A stretch of DNA of 64,000 bases from UBA1952 sp965246905 (GTDB taxonomy: Bacteria; Bacteroidota; Bacteroidia; Chitinophagales; Chitinophagaceae). Below the pieces are notes generated by a model. The model was not told the DNA's origin, ran no database searches, and worked only from the letters and a program-made list of their open reading frames with translations. The position numbers were made by a program, and so were the translations under genes. This document shows positions 34,045-43,359 of the stretch, piece after piece. The stretch covers positions 1-64,000 of the forward strand of contig CBDFFZ010000012.1 in the NCBI GenBank assembly GCA_965246905.1, given 5' to 3'. The first letter of the stretch is position 1; each line of letters opens with the position of its first letter.

Positions 34045-34262
34045 TTCTTGTTTTGGTTTAAGCTCCGGATAAGGCTGTACAGCGAAAAGCCCAGCGCGAT
34101 GACCGGGAAAATAATTACAAACAGCGCTTTGAGGTGCATACGGGCATCCAGTTTATGCCCTCCCCAGACCCCGAGGCCCAGGAGCACCAGCATCTGTGTG
34201 CCGAGCCCGGCATAGCGCATTGCGGCGCGCATACTTTCATTCTTTTCCTTTAGCTCTTTCAT
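34041..34262 (-). CDS. AtpZ/AtpI family protein
   Basis: 73 residues with two membrane helices (about 17-34 and 44-64). ESMRAAMRYAGLGTQMLVLLGLGVWGGHKLD fits the putative F0F1-ATPase subunit family (AtpZ/AtpI), small proteins that aid c-ring assembly or Mg/Ca transport. Overlaps its upstream neighbour by four bases and its downstream neighbour by four bases, so translation is coupled along the operon. Confidence 0.78.
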   Translation of the reverse strand: MKELKEKNESMRAAMRYAGLGTQMLVLLGLGVWGGHKLDARMHLKALFVIIFPVIALGFSLYSLIRSLNQNKK

Positions 34263-34747
34263 TTCCGGTGTCTCGTCTTTCGCTTTTCCACTTTGATCGC
34301 CTGCACAGCCTGCCCGCGTATTTCCTCTGCCTTCGGCAGGATGCCTGTTGCGGCGGCATTGCTCAACAGCTCCGGCTTGAGCATAGCCGTATCGCGGAGG
34401 CCATCATCCTTTCCACTTATGATTGCCTGTATGGATGCCGTTTGTTTTTGCTGGAGTACAATCAGATCGCTCAGCGAATCTACTGATTGCTTGAGCCGAA
34501 TGACCTGTGTGCGCGCCACATTGCTGCCATAGCCGGGAATGTAAAACTTAAGCGGCGTAAAGAGCAGGATAGCAACAGTAACAAGAATGGTAACGACAAA
34601 CAGGGAGCTAAAAAGAGTCCACACGCTTTTTTTGGTAAGGTGAAACGAGGCTACTTCCTCCAGCGAGTCTTCATTGATAAAGACCATGCGGTAGGGAGCA
34701 TTGAGATTTTTAAAGGGCCGCGGCCGCTTGAGCATGAGTTTGCGCAT
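34259..34747 (-). CDS. Single-pass membrane protein with coiled-coil periplasmic part
   Basis: 162 residues. A cytoplasmic segment (1-45, PYRMVFINEDSLEEVASF) leads to one membrane helix (about 46-66) and a coiled-coil-like region (RLKQSVDSLSDLIVLQQKQ). The opening resembles the cytoplasmic/TM start of M23-type peptidases of Bacteroidota but no peptidase domain follows. Usually seen as a conserved hypothetical next to AtpZ genes. First gene of the four-gene run, all overlapping or abutting. Confidence 0.65.
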   Translation of the reverse strand: MRKLMLKRPRPFKNLNAPYRMVFINEDSLEEVASFHLTKKSVWTLFSSLFVVTILVTVAILLFTPLKFYIPGYGSNVARTQVIRLKQSVDSLSDLIVLQQKQTASIQAIISGKDDGLRDTAMLKPELLSNAAATGILPKAEEIRGQAVQAIKVEKRKTRHRK

Positions 34748-34789
34748 GGCTGCGCAAAGCTATTTAAAAAATACGCAGGCAGACATGGT

Positions 34790-34822
34790 AACGCCGACAG
34801 GGTTTTGAACCCTGTCGGCGTT
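34790..34822. repeat. 15-bp perfect hairpin palindrome
   Basis: AACGCCGACAGGGTT (34790-34804) and its exact complement (34808-34822) flank a three-base loop. No T-run on either side, so it is better described as a REP-type palindrome than a terminator. It lies 16 bases after the stop of the outer membrane protein gene. Confidence 0.85.
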
Positions 34823-34837
34823 GGATGGCGTAAATTA

Positions 34838-35593
34838 TTATTGAGGAGTATTGGTAGGCTTTTCAGATTTCCGGTAATGGATATCTACCCCGAGGCTCAG
34901 CAAAAGTAGCCGTGCATCATAGCCACGGAATGGCCGCGTGGTTACGCCGGCTGCATTAGCCTCCTCATAATCAACATTAAAAAAGTTGGAAGGATAGAAT
35001 TGTCCCTTTAGCGTAATGCCTGGCTTTAAACATGCACCGGCAAACAGGTACGGCATCACAGAAGCGGTTTTATCACTGAAAAACTCACTGGATCTGGTTT
35101 TGTGCCGGTCTTTAATGCCTTTCTCTCTGTAATTAAAGGGTACATCCACTCCACCACCACCAAATACATAATTGCGGCCCATGATATCGCCCACCTTAAA
35201 GCCAATAGGTACACCAATGGTATAAACACGGCGCTTAATGATGGAATCGCCTATGCTTTCCGTAAACCCGATATTTTTAATGCCAAGCCCAATGAACATG
35301 CCAAAGCCAGGATCGAAATCATAATTAAAATGTAGCGCTAAATTCGCAATAAACGAAAAGCGCAGGTGGGAAAGCTCCCGGTTGGTACCCGGCTTTTCTA
35401 TGGACGCAGCGGATAAAATGCCAGCATCGAGCCCATTGCTGAAATAGCGGTCGTGCCTGTGTGCTGGCGGCAACAAAATCTCATCATCCTGCTCTTGTAC
35501 AACAGCCATAGTATCACTTTCGTTCTGCGCATACAATTGGCCCGACGTTGCGAACAGGGCTGCGACAAGCAAGAGTGTCAGGCGTATTTTCAT
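34838..35593 (-). CDS. Outer membrane beta-barrel-like protein
   Basis: 251 residues from MKIRLTLLLVAALFATSGQLYAQ, a signal peptide; the frame is open further upstream but only non-homologous low-complexity codons are there. The mature part has alternating aromatic/hydrophobic strands (SFIANLALHFNYDFDPGFGMFIGLGIKNIGF, YTIGVPIGFKVGD, LSLGVDIHYRK, described by segment) as in small porin-like or OmpW/PorT-type barrels. No binding motif identified. Divergent from lon. Confidence 0.72.
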   Translation of the reverse strand: MKIRLTLLLVAALFATSGQLYAQNESDTMAVVQEQDDEILLPPAHRHDRYFSNGLDAGILSAASIEKPGTNRELSHLRFSFIANLALHFNYDFDPGFGMFIGLGIKNIGFTESIGDSIIKRRVYTIGVPIGFKVGDIMGRNYVFGGGGVDVPFNYREKGIKDRHKTRSSEFFSDKTASVMPYLFAGACLKPGITLKGQFYPSNFFNVDYEEANAAGVTTRPFRGYDARLLLLSLGVDIHYRKSEKPTNTPQ

Positions 35594-35747
35594 TAACAGG
35601 CTCTTTATTTGCGACAAATGTAGTAAAAGGATGAGCAGTCCGGTAATAATTGCAGGTGCAGATAGGATGGTATAACTATTGATAATAGTTTTGTGCAGCT
35701 TCCGCCTATTTTTAGGATTTAAGCGCAGATCAACATTGTTGCACCAT

Positions 35748-38162
35748 ATGAAATCAGATATAGAAATGCTTTTAGGCCAGCAGGAACAGGAAATGGAATT
35801 CATGCCCATTGTACCGCTTGGCGAGGATGAACTGGATGAAAAGGAGAAAGGAGAATTGCCGGAGGATGTGCCGCTGATTGCGCTGAAGAATACGGTGCTT
35901 TTTCCGAATGTAGTGTTGCCGATCACTGTAGCAAGGGAAAAGTCCATAAAAGCGCTCAATGAAGCGCAGAAAGCCAATAAATGGATTGCTGTAGTAGCCC
36001 AGAAAGACAATAACAACGAAGACCCTGCGCCGGAGGATATGTACCATACCGGCACGCTCGCCAAGATCGTAAAACAGATAAAAATGCCCGATGGAAACAC
36101 TACCGTTTTTATTATGGGCAGGATGCGGTTTAAGATTGAATATTTCTCGCAGACCGAGCCATTCTATGCAGCGCGTGTCAAATTCCTGGATGATCATTTT
36201 CCTAAAGCGGATGCTGAATTCGATGCGCTTGTATCATCTATAAAAGATCATGCTGAGCAAATCATCACCAATAGCCCTAATATGCCCAATGAAGCGGGTA
36301 TCGTGCTTCGTAACATTGAGCAGCATTCCTTCCTCATACACTTTATAGCCTCCAACATAGGCGCAAAAACTATTGAAAAGCAGAGTCTGCTCGAGGAAAG
36401 CGATGTGAAAATGCGTGCGGAGAAGTTGCTGACACTGCTTCAAACGGAGCTGCAATTAGTAACGCTTAAAGCGGAAATTACCAATAAAACGCGCGGCGAG
36501 ATCGATAAGCAGCAACGGGAATATTTCCTACAGCAGCAGCTTAAATCTATACGTGAGGAGCTGGGCGGCGAGCCGAACGAACGCGAGATACGAGACCTTC
36601 AGAAACGTGCAGAGCTCATTCAATTGCCCGAAGCTGCGCGCGAACTTTTCCAGAAAAATATTGAGAAGCTGGAGCGGATGCACCCAAGCACACCGGATTA
36701 CAGCGTAGTGTACAATCATCTCGATCTGATGCTCGACTTGCCCTGGAATACTTATACGCAGGATAGCTATAATCTGAAACGCGCGCAGAAAATATTGGAT
36801 CATGATCATTTTGGGATGGACCTGATCAAGGAGCGCATTATGGAATACCTGGCAGTGCTGAAGCTGAAGGGCGATCTGAAATCGCCAATCCTTTGCTTTG
36901 TTGGCCCCCCGGGTATCGGCAAAACTTCGCTTGGACGCAGCATTGCAAATGCAATAGAGCGCAAATATGTGCGCCTGAGCCTTGGCGGATTGCATGATGA
37001 AAGTGAGTTGCGCGGGCACCGTAAAACCTATATCGGCGCGATGCCGGGCAGGATCATCCAGCAATTGCGAAAAATAAAAACAGCCAACCCGGTTTTTATT
37101 CTTGATGAGGTAGATAAGATCGGGAAAGATTTTCGCGGCGATCCGAGCTCGGCGCTTTTGGAGATATTAGACCCGGAACAAAACAATTCTTTTTATGATA
37201 ATTACTTAGAGCTGGAGTTTGATCTTTCCAAAGTAATGTTCATTGCAACGGCGAACAGCCTTGCGGATATACAGCCTGCCCTGCGCGACCGTTTGGAAAT
37301 CATTCAGCTCACCGGCTATAGCGTAGAGGAGAAAACGGAAATTGCCCGCAGGCATCTTATTCCAAAACAGCAGGAGCTGCACGGATTGGAGAAGATACCG
37401 ATGAAATTCTCCGAGAAGATTCTGCACCGCATTATACAGGATTACACGCGGGAAAGTGGCGTACGCGAGCTCGACAGGCTCATGGCATCCATCATGCGGA
37501 ACCTTGCAAAAAAGGTGGCGATGGATGAAGTTGATGCTCCGCAGATAAGCGAAGAATTGATTGTAAAAGTGCTCGGCAAGCCGAAGTTCCTGAATGACAT
37601 CTATGAGAAAGGGCACCCTGCAGGAGTTACTGTTGGCCTGGCGTGGACGTCCGTTGGAGGCGATATTTTGTTTATAGAGTGCAGCGTCAGTAAAGGTAAA
37701 GGCACGCTTATGCTTACCGGCAATCTTGGCGAGGTAATGAAAGAAAGCGCGACCACCGCCCTGTCTTATCTGAAAGCACATGCTACAGAAAACAAGATCG
37801 GGCAAGAGCAGTTTGAAGAATCGGCGATCCATATTCATGTGCCGGAAGGTGCTGTGCCAAAAGACGGCCCAAGCGCAGGCGTTACCATGCTTACAGCGCT
37901 CACATCGGCATTTACAGGCCGCCGCGTTAAGCCATTCTTTGCAATGACCGGCGAGATTACGCTCCGCGGCCAGGTGCTGCCGGTTGGGGGCATTAAAGAG
38001 AAAATGCTGGCCGCAAAGCGCGCAGGCATCAAGGATATTATTCTTTGCCAGCAGAATCAAAAAGATGTAGAGGAGATCAATAAAGCATACATAAAAGGTA
38101 TGCGTTTTCATTATGTAACAGCTATGCAGGAAGTGCTGGATATTGCTTTGATGAAGCGGTAA
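35748..38162 (+). CDS. lon: ATP-dependent endopeptidase Lon
   Basis: 804 residues, full length. N-terminal LON substrate domain (VPLIALKNTVLFPNVVLPI onward), AAA+ Walker A GPPGIGKTSLG (about 387), Walker B VFILDEVDKIG, and the Lon protease domain with Ser in PKDGPSAGVTM (about 708) and Lys in GGIKEKMLAAKRAG (about 750). It degrades misfolded and regulatory proteins in the cytoplasm. The ATG at 35748 (MKSDIEMLLG) is preferred over an upstream open stretch. TAGTTTTG at 35686-35693 fits the -7 box. Confidence 0.97.
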   Translation: MKSDIEMLLGQQEQEMEFMPIVPLGEDELDEKEKGELPEDVPLIALKNTVLFPNVVLPITVAREKSIKALNEAQKANKWIAVVAQKDNNNEDPAPEDMYHTGTLAKIVKQIKMPDGNTTVFIMGRMRFKIEYFSQTEPFYAARVKFLDDHFPKADAEFDALVSSIKDHAEQIITNSPNMPNEAGIVLRNIEQHSFLIHFIASNIGAKTIEKQSLLEESDVKMRAEKLLTLLQTELQLVTLKAEITNKTRGEIDKQQREYFLQQQLKSIREELGGEPNEREIRDLQKRAELIQLPEAARELFQKNIEKLERMHPSTPDYSVVYNHLDLMLDLPWNTYTQDSYNLKRAQKILDHDHFGMDLIKERIMEYLAVLKLKGDLKSPILCFVGPPGIGKTSLGRSIANAIERKYVRLSLGGLHDESELRGHRKTYIGAMPGRIIQQLRKIKTANPVFILDEVDKIGKDFRGDPSSALLEILDPEQNNSFYDNYLELEFDLSKVMFIATANSLADIQPALRDRLEIIQLTGYSVEEKTEIARRHLIPKQQELHGLEKIPMKFSEKILHRIIQDYTRESGVRELDRLMASIMRNLAKKVAMDEVDAPQISEELIVKVLGKPKFLNDIYEKGHPAGVTVGLAWTSVGGDILFIECSVSKGKGTLMLTGNLGEVMKESATTALSYLKAHATENKIGQEQFEESAIHIHVPEGAVPKDGPSAGVTMLTALTSAFTGRRVKPFFAMTGEITLRGQVLPVGGIKEKMLAAKRAGIKDIILCQQNQKDVEEINKAYIKGMRFHYVTAMQEVLDIALMKR

Positions 38163-38555
38163 TTTGCCCGCCATGCTCTGAGAATAAGCAGGTATTGATT
38201 ATTCACCAAACATTTTAAAAGAATATTGCAGGAAGCCTCCCGAACGGCTACCGTTTGGACACAAAATAGGCTGTTATATTTGGTCAAAAAGTGCAGACCA
38301 GATATTTAGTAGATATTAATGATAAGCGATTGTTGAAGAGAGGAAACTCGATTCTCAATCGCTTATTTTCTAATAGCGTCCACTCAATTCGCAGGATAGC
38401 CACCAATACAAACCTGCAGTATTTAACGGCAAGCCTTTTATCAGCATGGCCGGGGACGAAGCATTTGACTATAAAGTAGTCATTAAAGACCATCAATCCA
38501 ACTTTGAGGTGATACTGGAAAGAGCACGCGTGAAGTAAATATCGCTGAATAGCTG
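38163..38555. other. Intergenic region with a possible gene remnant
   Basis: A 393-base gap between lon and the glycosyltransferase. From about 38384 to 38538 the plus strand reads NSQDSHQYKPAVFNG, KPFISMAGDEAFDYKVV, IKDHQSNFEVILERARVK then stop, which looks protein-like but has no start and a stop just before it; an upstream fragment lies in another frame. It may be a decayed gene end. No terminator of lon is obvious. Confidence 0.35.
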
Positions 38556-39680
38556 CTATAAATTCAGCAACAATTCTTCCAACTTACTGCACATCGCCTC
38601 TTTCGAATAATTATTCCAAACCTCATCCTTAGCCTGCTGCAGCATCTGTGGCAGACTTTTGTTTTGCTCCAACAATACTACCTGACGGCAAAATTCATTC
38701 ACATCATCTTTAGTAAACAGGTAGCCAAGCGCGCCGTCTTTCAGAATTTCCTGTGTGCCATCTTTACGTGTTCCTACTACCGGAATACCTGCCGCCATTG
38801 CCTCGAGGGTTACCATCCCAAATGTTTCTCCATGCGAAGGCATCGCGAAAATATCGATCGCTTTAAAGAACGGAAGAACATCCTGCCGGAAGGGCCGGAA
38901 ATGTATTCTATCTTCCAGTCTGTATTCCAGCACTAATTTTTTCAGCTCCATGCTATATGCATCGCCTTCATTCAGCGTAGCATCGCCGAGCAGCAATAGC
39001 TCATAACCGGCGCCATATTTTTCTCTGAGCAGATGAATGCCTTTGATCACTAAGTCCTGTCCTTTTTTAGGATCGATTCGGCCTAAAAGACCAATAATTT
39101 TTGGCCCCAATGGGAGAGATAAGGCTTTGCGGGCAGCTTCCTGATTCCATATACCCTGCTCAAATTGTGCCAGGTCAAGCCCGAACGGAATCAGACTGAT
39201 TTTAACCGCTGGCACGCGCGTTTTAGCAATCGTCTCTTCCTTCAGGTATTGCAGTGGGCTGATCCAGGCATCGATGGCCGCATAACGCAATGTATGTATC
39301 GGGTCGCGCTTGCTTACGCCTACCTGCATGTGCTGCTGATAGATGATTTTAATTTTCCGGTTAAAATAATATTTGTAAAAAGCGGCAGCCGTAATATCTC
39401 TCCGGAACGGGAATAGCAATACCTCCAGCCTGTTTTTTTTTACCCATGCGCTTATCCCTTTAGCCTGCCCCAAAACTCTTGCATTGGCTTTGATCGTCGA
39501 TACATCCAATCCTGCTTCTATTGCTTTTTGGTGAATGGCGCTTCCCTCGCGGAGCAACAGCAACACTTTCCAGCCACGCTCCTGCATCCATTGTGCCAGG
39601 CGCAGGGTATTCATCTCCAGGCCGCCGAAGCCCGGTGAAAAACAGGGAATGCCGAATGTTTTGTCCTTCATACCACTCAC
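38556..39680 (-). CDS. Group 4 family glycosyltransferase
   Basis: 374 residues, GT-B fold. N-terminal FSPGFGGLEMNTLRLAQWM, C-terminal nucleotide-sugar site IGLLGRIDPKKGQDLVIKGI and the GT4 E(x7)E motif in SHGETFGMVTLEAMAAGIPVVG (about 286-307). It transfers a sugar to a lipid or polysaccharide acceptor at the inner membrane. There are no other glycan genes beside it. An alternative start three codons in (MKDKTFG) is equally good. Confidence 0.9.
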   Translation of the reverse strand: MSGMKDKTFGIPCFSPGFGGLEMNTLRLAQWMQERGWKVLLLLREGSAIHQKAIEAGLDVSTIKANARVLGQAKGISAWVKKNRLEVLLFPFRRDITAAAFYKYYFNRKIKIIYQQHMQVGVSKRDPIHTLRYAAIDAWISPLQYLKEETIAKTRVPAVKISLIPFGLDLAQFEQGIWNQEAARKALSLPLGPKIIGLLGRIDPKKGQDLVIKGIHLLREKYGAGYELLLLGDATLNEGDAYSMELKKLVLEYRLEDRIHFRPFRQDVLPFFKAIDIFAMPSHGETFGMVTLEAMAAGIPVVGTRKDGTQEILKDGALGYLFTKDDVNEFCRQVVLLEQNKSLPQMLQQAKDEVWNNYSKEAMCSKLEELLLNL

Positions 39681-39759
39681 AAAAGTAAGCCTTCCCTTCG
39701 GCCTCTTTTGCGTTATTAGCCTTAACTTTAGCCCATTCCCTAAAATTAAATTTTCAGCA

Positions 39760-41712
39760 ATGAAATTTTCTGCTTACATCTTTCCAATACTGGTATTTAT
39801 ATCGCTCCAGGCAGCAGCGCATCGCCATTACAACGCCTGCAGTGATGGGCGCATAAAAGCCGCCGCAAGCCAGCGCGGCACGCTTGCATCGCCGCTTGAG
39901 CTGGATTATGATGTGAAGTATGTGAAGATCGATGTGGCGCTGGATAACACTAATACTTCAGTAAAAGGAAACACCGCCACGCAGGCAAAAGTTGTGGGTT
40001 CAGGTGGCATGAGCACTTATGCTTTTGAGCTGAACGATAATCTTACCATCGATTCCGCAAAGATGAATGGGATATTAGTACCGGTAAGTGCTGCTGGCAA
40101 TCATTTGCGCACCATCAGCTTACCTGCTGCGCTACCGCTCAATGCGATGTTTACGGCGCAGATATTTTATCATGGTACGGCTTTGAACGGCGGCACCGGT
40201 TTCTTCAATGGCGGCATTGTAAACCAAACGCTGGCATCCGGCACAAAAATTACCTACACTATGAGCGATGACTATTTTGCGCGCGACTGGTGGCCTGCCA
40301 AACAGGTACTGCAGGATAAAATAGACTCGGTGGATTTGTGGGTTACGGTACCGGCTGGCACAAGGGCCGGAGGCAATGGCTTGCTAAAGCAGATAACACC
40401 TGTACCATCCGGCAACCGCTATCAATGGAAAACAAAATACCCGATCGACTATTACCTGATCTCTACAGCGGTAGCCCCATACGCTGATCACAGCCAGATG
40501 CTGCATTTCAGCAACAGCACGGATTCCATGCTGGTGCAGCATTATATTTATGATACGGCTACCTTCCTGCCGCAAATTGTCGGCGCGCTCGACAGCACCA
40601 TTTATATGGTCGATTATTTTTCAACCCTGTTTGGCCGCTATCCTTACTGGGAGGAAAAATATGGGCATTGTACCGCTCCGCTGAGCGGTGGCATGGAGCA
40701 CCAGACGATGACAACGCTGGGCGCTTACACTACTCCGCTCATTGCCCATGAGCTGGGCCATCAATGGTGGGGCGATTGCGTAACTTATGCATCCTGGACA
40801 GACATCTGGTTGAGCGAAGGATGGGCCTCTTATTGCGAGCAATTGTATGTAGCGCATTTTCAGGGCGCGGCAGCGGCACAAACATATCGCACTGCGGTTT
40901 TTAACCGGGTGATGAGCATTGCAGGCGGCACTGTTTATGTACCGGATACCACCAATGTACTGCGGACGTTCAACTCAAGGCTCACTTACGATAAAGGAGC
41001 GGCAGTAGCGCACATGCTGCGGTATATTGCCCCTGATGATGCTACTTATTTTAGCGGGCTACAGGCTTACCAGCAGCAATACAAGTTTAAAACAGCCACA
41101 ACCACCGATTTTCAGGCTGTAATGGAAGCTGCCTATGGCCGCAACCTTGATACGTTTTTTTATCAATGGGTGTATGGGGAAGGCTATCCTACTTATACGG
41201 CCAAGTGGAACCAAAGCAATGATATAGTATTGATCCAGCTAAAGCAAACCACTTCTGTGCCTGCTTCTATTCCCTTGTTTATAACGCCGGTGGAGATCAG
41301 GCTGACTTCTGCCGCAGGCGATACCATTATCAAAATTTACAACAATAGTTCTTTACAGAATATTTCCGTGACCTGGAGCAAAACAATGACCGGGCTCTCC
41401 ATTGATCCTGACAACCAGATCTTAAATAAAACAGGAGCTATCACTAAAGATCCTTCCCTTGCCATTCATGCCGCGAATCCTATTCCGGATTTTCGCGTTT
41501 TCCCCAACCCTGCACGGGATAGCTGGCAGGTTGCAGGTGTGCCGGACGGTGCTACGATAGAACTGTACAATATAAGCGGGCAAAGAGCGTGGCAAGGATT
41601 TTCCGGTACTGGAAAAATGATTCCTGCTGCTGGTCTGCCAACCGGCAATTACGAGTTGCGCATTACGTTGAACGATGGGAGCATCCTGACTAAAAAGCTG
41701 GTGCGCTGGTAA
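39760..41712 (+). CDS. Secreted M1-family aminopeptidase with T9SS sorting domain
   Basis: 650 residues from MKFSAYIFPILVFISLQAAA, a signal peptide; the open frame upstream overlaps the opposite gene and is unsupported. GGMEHQTM, zinc site HELGHQWWGD (about 330-339) and WLSEGWASYCEQ 18 residues later give the M1 catalytic centre. A type A T9SS sorting domain (FRVFPNPARDSW, LYNISGQRAW, TGNYELRITL) fills about 575-650, so it is sent to the surface or medium. Second M1 enzyme in the window; the other, at 31297, lacks this tail. TerC follows four bases after the stop. Confidence 0.93.
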   Translation: MKFSAYIFPILVFISLQAAAHRHYNACSDGRIKAAASQRGTLASPLELDYDVKYVKIDVALDNTNTSVKGNTATQAKVVGSGGMSTYAFELNDNLTIDSAKMNGILVPVSAAGNHLRTISLPAALPLNAMFTAQIFYHGTALNGGTGFFNGGIVNQTLASGTKITYTMSDDYFARDWWPAKQVLQDKIDSVDLWVTVPAGTRAGGNGLLKQITPVPSGNRYQWKTKYPIDYYLISTAVAPYADHSQMLHFSNSTDSMLVQHYIYDTATFLPQIVGALDSTIYMVDYFSTLFGRYPYWEEKYGHCTAPLSGGMEHQTMTTLGAYTTPLIAHELGHQWWGDCVTYASWTDIWLSEGWASYCEQLYVAHFQGAAAAQTYRTAVFNRVMSIAGGTVYVPDTTNVLRTFNSRLTYDKGAAVAHMLRYIAPDDATYFSGLQAYQQQYKFKTATTTDFQAVMEAAYGRNLDTFFYQWVYGEGYPTYTAKWNQSNDIVLIQLKQTTSVPASIPLFITPVEIRLTSAAGDTIIKIYNNSSLQNISVTWSKTMTGLSIDPDNQILNKTGAITKDPSLAIHAANPIPDFRVFPNPARDSWQVAGVPDGATIELYNISGQRAWQGFSGTGKMIPAAGLPTGNYELRITLNDGSILTKKLVRW

Positions 41713-41715
41713 ATC

Positions 41716-42594
41716 ATGCCGATGCAGCTTTTATTGATTACAGAGCATTTTCATGAGCTAATCGTCCAAATATCGGCGCGGCCCCTTGAGTCGCTTGGTG
41801 TGGTGGTAAATCTCATCCTGATAGAAAGCCTGCTTTCGGTAGATAATGCAGCCGTGCTTGCCACCATGGTGCTCGATCTTCCAAAAGATCAACGGCGTAA
41901 GGCACTCAGGTATGGCATTCTTGGCGCTTATTTCTTTCGGGGTATATGCCTCCTGTTTGCAGCTGTGCTCATTAAGTTCTGGCTATTTAAGCCTATTGGC
42001 GGCATTTATCTTTTATTCCTGGCGGTAAAGCATTTCTTTTTTGAGAAAGATGCATCAGAAGACGAATCGCCGGCGGTGGAGATACGCGAAAAAAAGAGAA
42101 GCTGGCTATACCGCAAAACCCGTGGCGCGCTGGGCTCATTCTGGTCAACCGTGCTAATGGTGGAAATTATGGACATTGCTTTTTCTATCGACAATGTAAT
42201 TGCGGCGAATGCCTACAGTAAAAATATCATGCTCATCTGGCTCGGGGTTTTTATCGGCATTCTTGCCATGCGCTTTGTATCACAGGGCTTTGTAGGGCTG
42301 ATGGAAAAATACCCGTTTCTCGAGCATTGTGCCTTTCTCGTCATCGCGCTTCTTGGTGTAAAGCTCACGCTTGCCGCTTATACCCATAACTTTCCTTGCG
42401 GCAGATTTACCCGTTTCCTCGATGGGCCAAATGAATGTTTTTTACACAATGGCCAGCCCATTCCGGAAGGCAGCCATCCAATAATCTGGGGAGATATACT
42501 TACTTCCGGCCTGAGCCTGGGCATATTTCTGATACCGATCCTCACCTCATGGGCATTCAACTTTCCGAAGCACCATATGGAAGATAATAATTAG
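41716..42594 (+). CDS. TerC-family integral membrane protein
   Basis: 292 residues, seven or more membrane helices. Conserved acidic motifs in membrane segments: LILIESLLSVDNAAVLATMV and VEIMDIAFSIDNVIAANA (about 155-172), which in TerC proteins are proposed to bind metal ions. A charged cytoplasmic loop (about 112-135) separates the halves. TerC homologues take part in tellurite resistance or Mn export. It lies directly between the M1 peptidase and aat; a functional link is not evident. Confidence 0.88.
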   Translation: MPMQLLLITEHFHELIVQISARPLESLGVVVNLILIESLLSVDNAAVLATMVLDLPKDQRRKALRYGILGAYFFRGICLLFAAVLIKFWLFKPIGGIYLLFLAVKHFFFEKDASEDESPAVEIREKKRSWLYRKTRGALGSFWSTVLMVEIMDIAFSIDNVIAANAYSKNIMLIWLGVFIGILAMRFVSQGFVGLMEKYPFLEHCAFLVIALLGVKLTLAAYTHNFPCGRFTRFLDGPNECFLHNGQPIPEGSHPIIWGDILTSGLSLGIFLIPILTSWAFNFPKHHMEDNN

Positions 42595-42602
42595 CGTAAG
42601 CC

Positions 42603-43268
42603 ATGGAGTCTATTCCCGTTGCGATGCTTGAGGAAAGCGATCTATGGTTCCCGCCGGTTGAGGCTGCGCTTGATGACGGCCTGCTCGCTATAGGCGGAGA
42701 TCTGAGCGCAGCGCGGCTTTTGCTTGGCTATCGTAACGGGATATTCCCATGGTTCAGTGAAGAAGACCCGATCCTGTGGTGGAGCCCCGACCCACGTTGC
42801 GTAGTTTTTCCTGATGCGCTTAAAGTTAGTAAGAGCATGAAGGTGTTGCTAAAAAAGGAGGCCTTTGAATTTAAAGTGGATACCGCTTTTCAACAGGTTA
42901 TCGAAAGCTGCGCATCGATCAGCCGCGATGGACAGCCAGGTACCTGGATAACCCCGGAGATCATCGCAGCTTATACAGCATTACATCGGCTTGGCTTTGC
43001 GCACAGCGCAGAAGTATGGCAGGATGGCGCGCTCGTCGGTGGCCTTTATGGCGTACTATTGGGTAAGGTATTTTTTGGTGAAAGCATGTTTAGTCGTGCA
43101 AGCAATGCAAGCAAATACGCCTTCATAAAATGGGTGGAGCTGCTCAGGGCGCGGGGCTTAATGCTGATCGATTGCCAGATGCATACACCGCATTTAGAAA
43201 GTCTGGGAGCAGTACTGATTCCGAGAGCTGAATTTATTGGCTTCATCAGGCAGCATATTCCGGAATAG
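42603..43268 (+). CDS. aat: Leucyl/phenylalanyl-tRNA-protein transferase
   Basis: 221 residues. The family signatures are all present: WFPPVEAALDDGLLAIGGDLS, YRNGIFPWFSEEDPILWWSPDPR, GTWITPEIIAAYTALHRLGFAHSAEVW, and LLIDCQ-type LMLIDCQMHTPHLESLGA. It adds Leu or Phe to proteins with N-terminal Lys or Arg, marking them for ClpAP via the N-end rule. Starts eight bases after terC. Confidence 0.96.
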   Translation: MESIPVAMLEESDLWFPPVEAALDDGLLAIGGDLSAARLLLGYRNGIFPWFSEEDPILWWSPDPRCVVFPDALKVSKSMKVLLKKEAFEFKVDTAFQQVIESCASISRDGQPGTWITPEIIAAYTALHRLGFAHSAEVWQDGALVGGLYGVLLGKVFFGESMFSRASNASKYAFIKWVELLRARGLMLIDCQMHTPHLESLGAVLIPRAEFIGFIRQHIPE

Positions 43269-43359
43269 CGCTTCGCTAGATAATTTTTTGGCCGCAGGCA
43301 ACCATTTCCAGCTGTAGTGCATATTGTTTATAGAAAACCTGTTGCCAAGCATCCCCCAA

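Noticed and set aside
34790..34822. Intrinsic terminator for the outer membrane protein gene
   Set aside because: Strong stem but no T-run on either strand; listed as a palindromic repeat.
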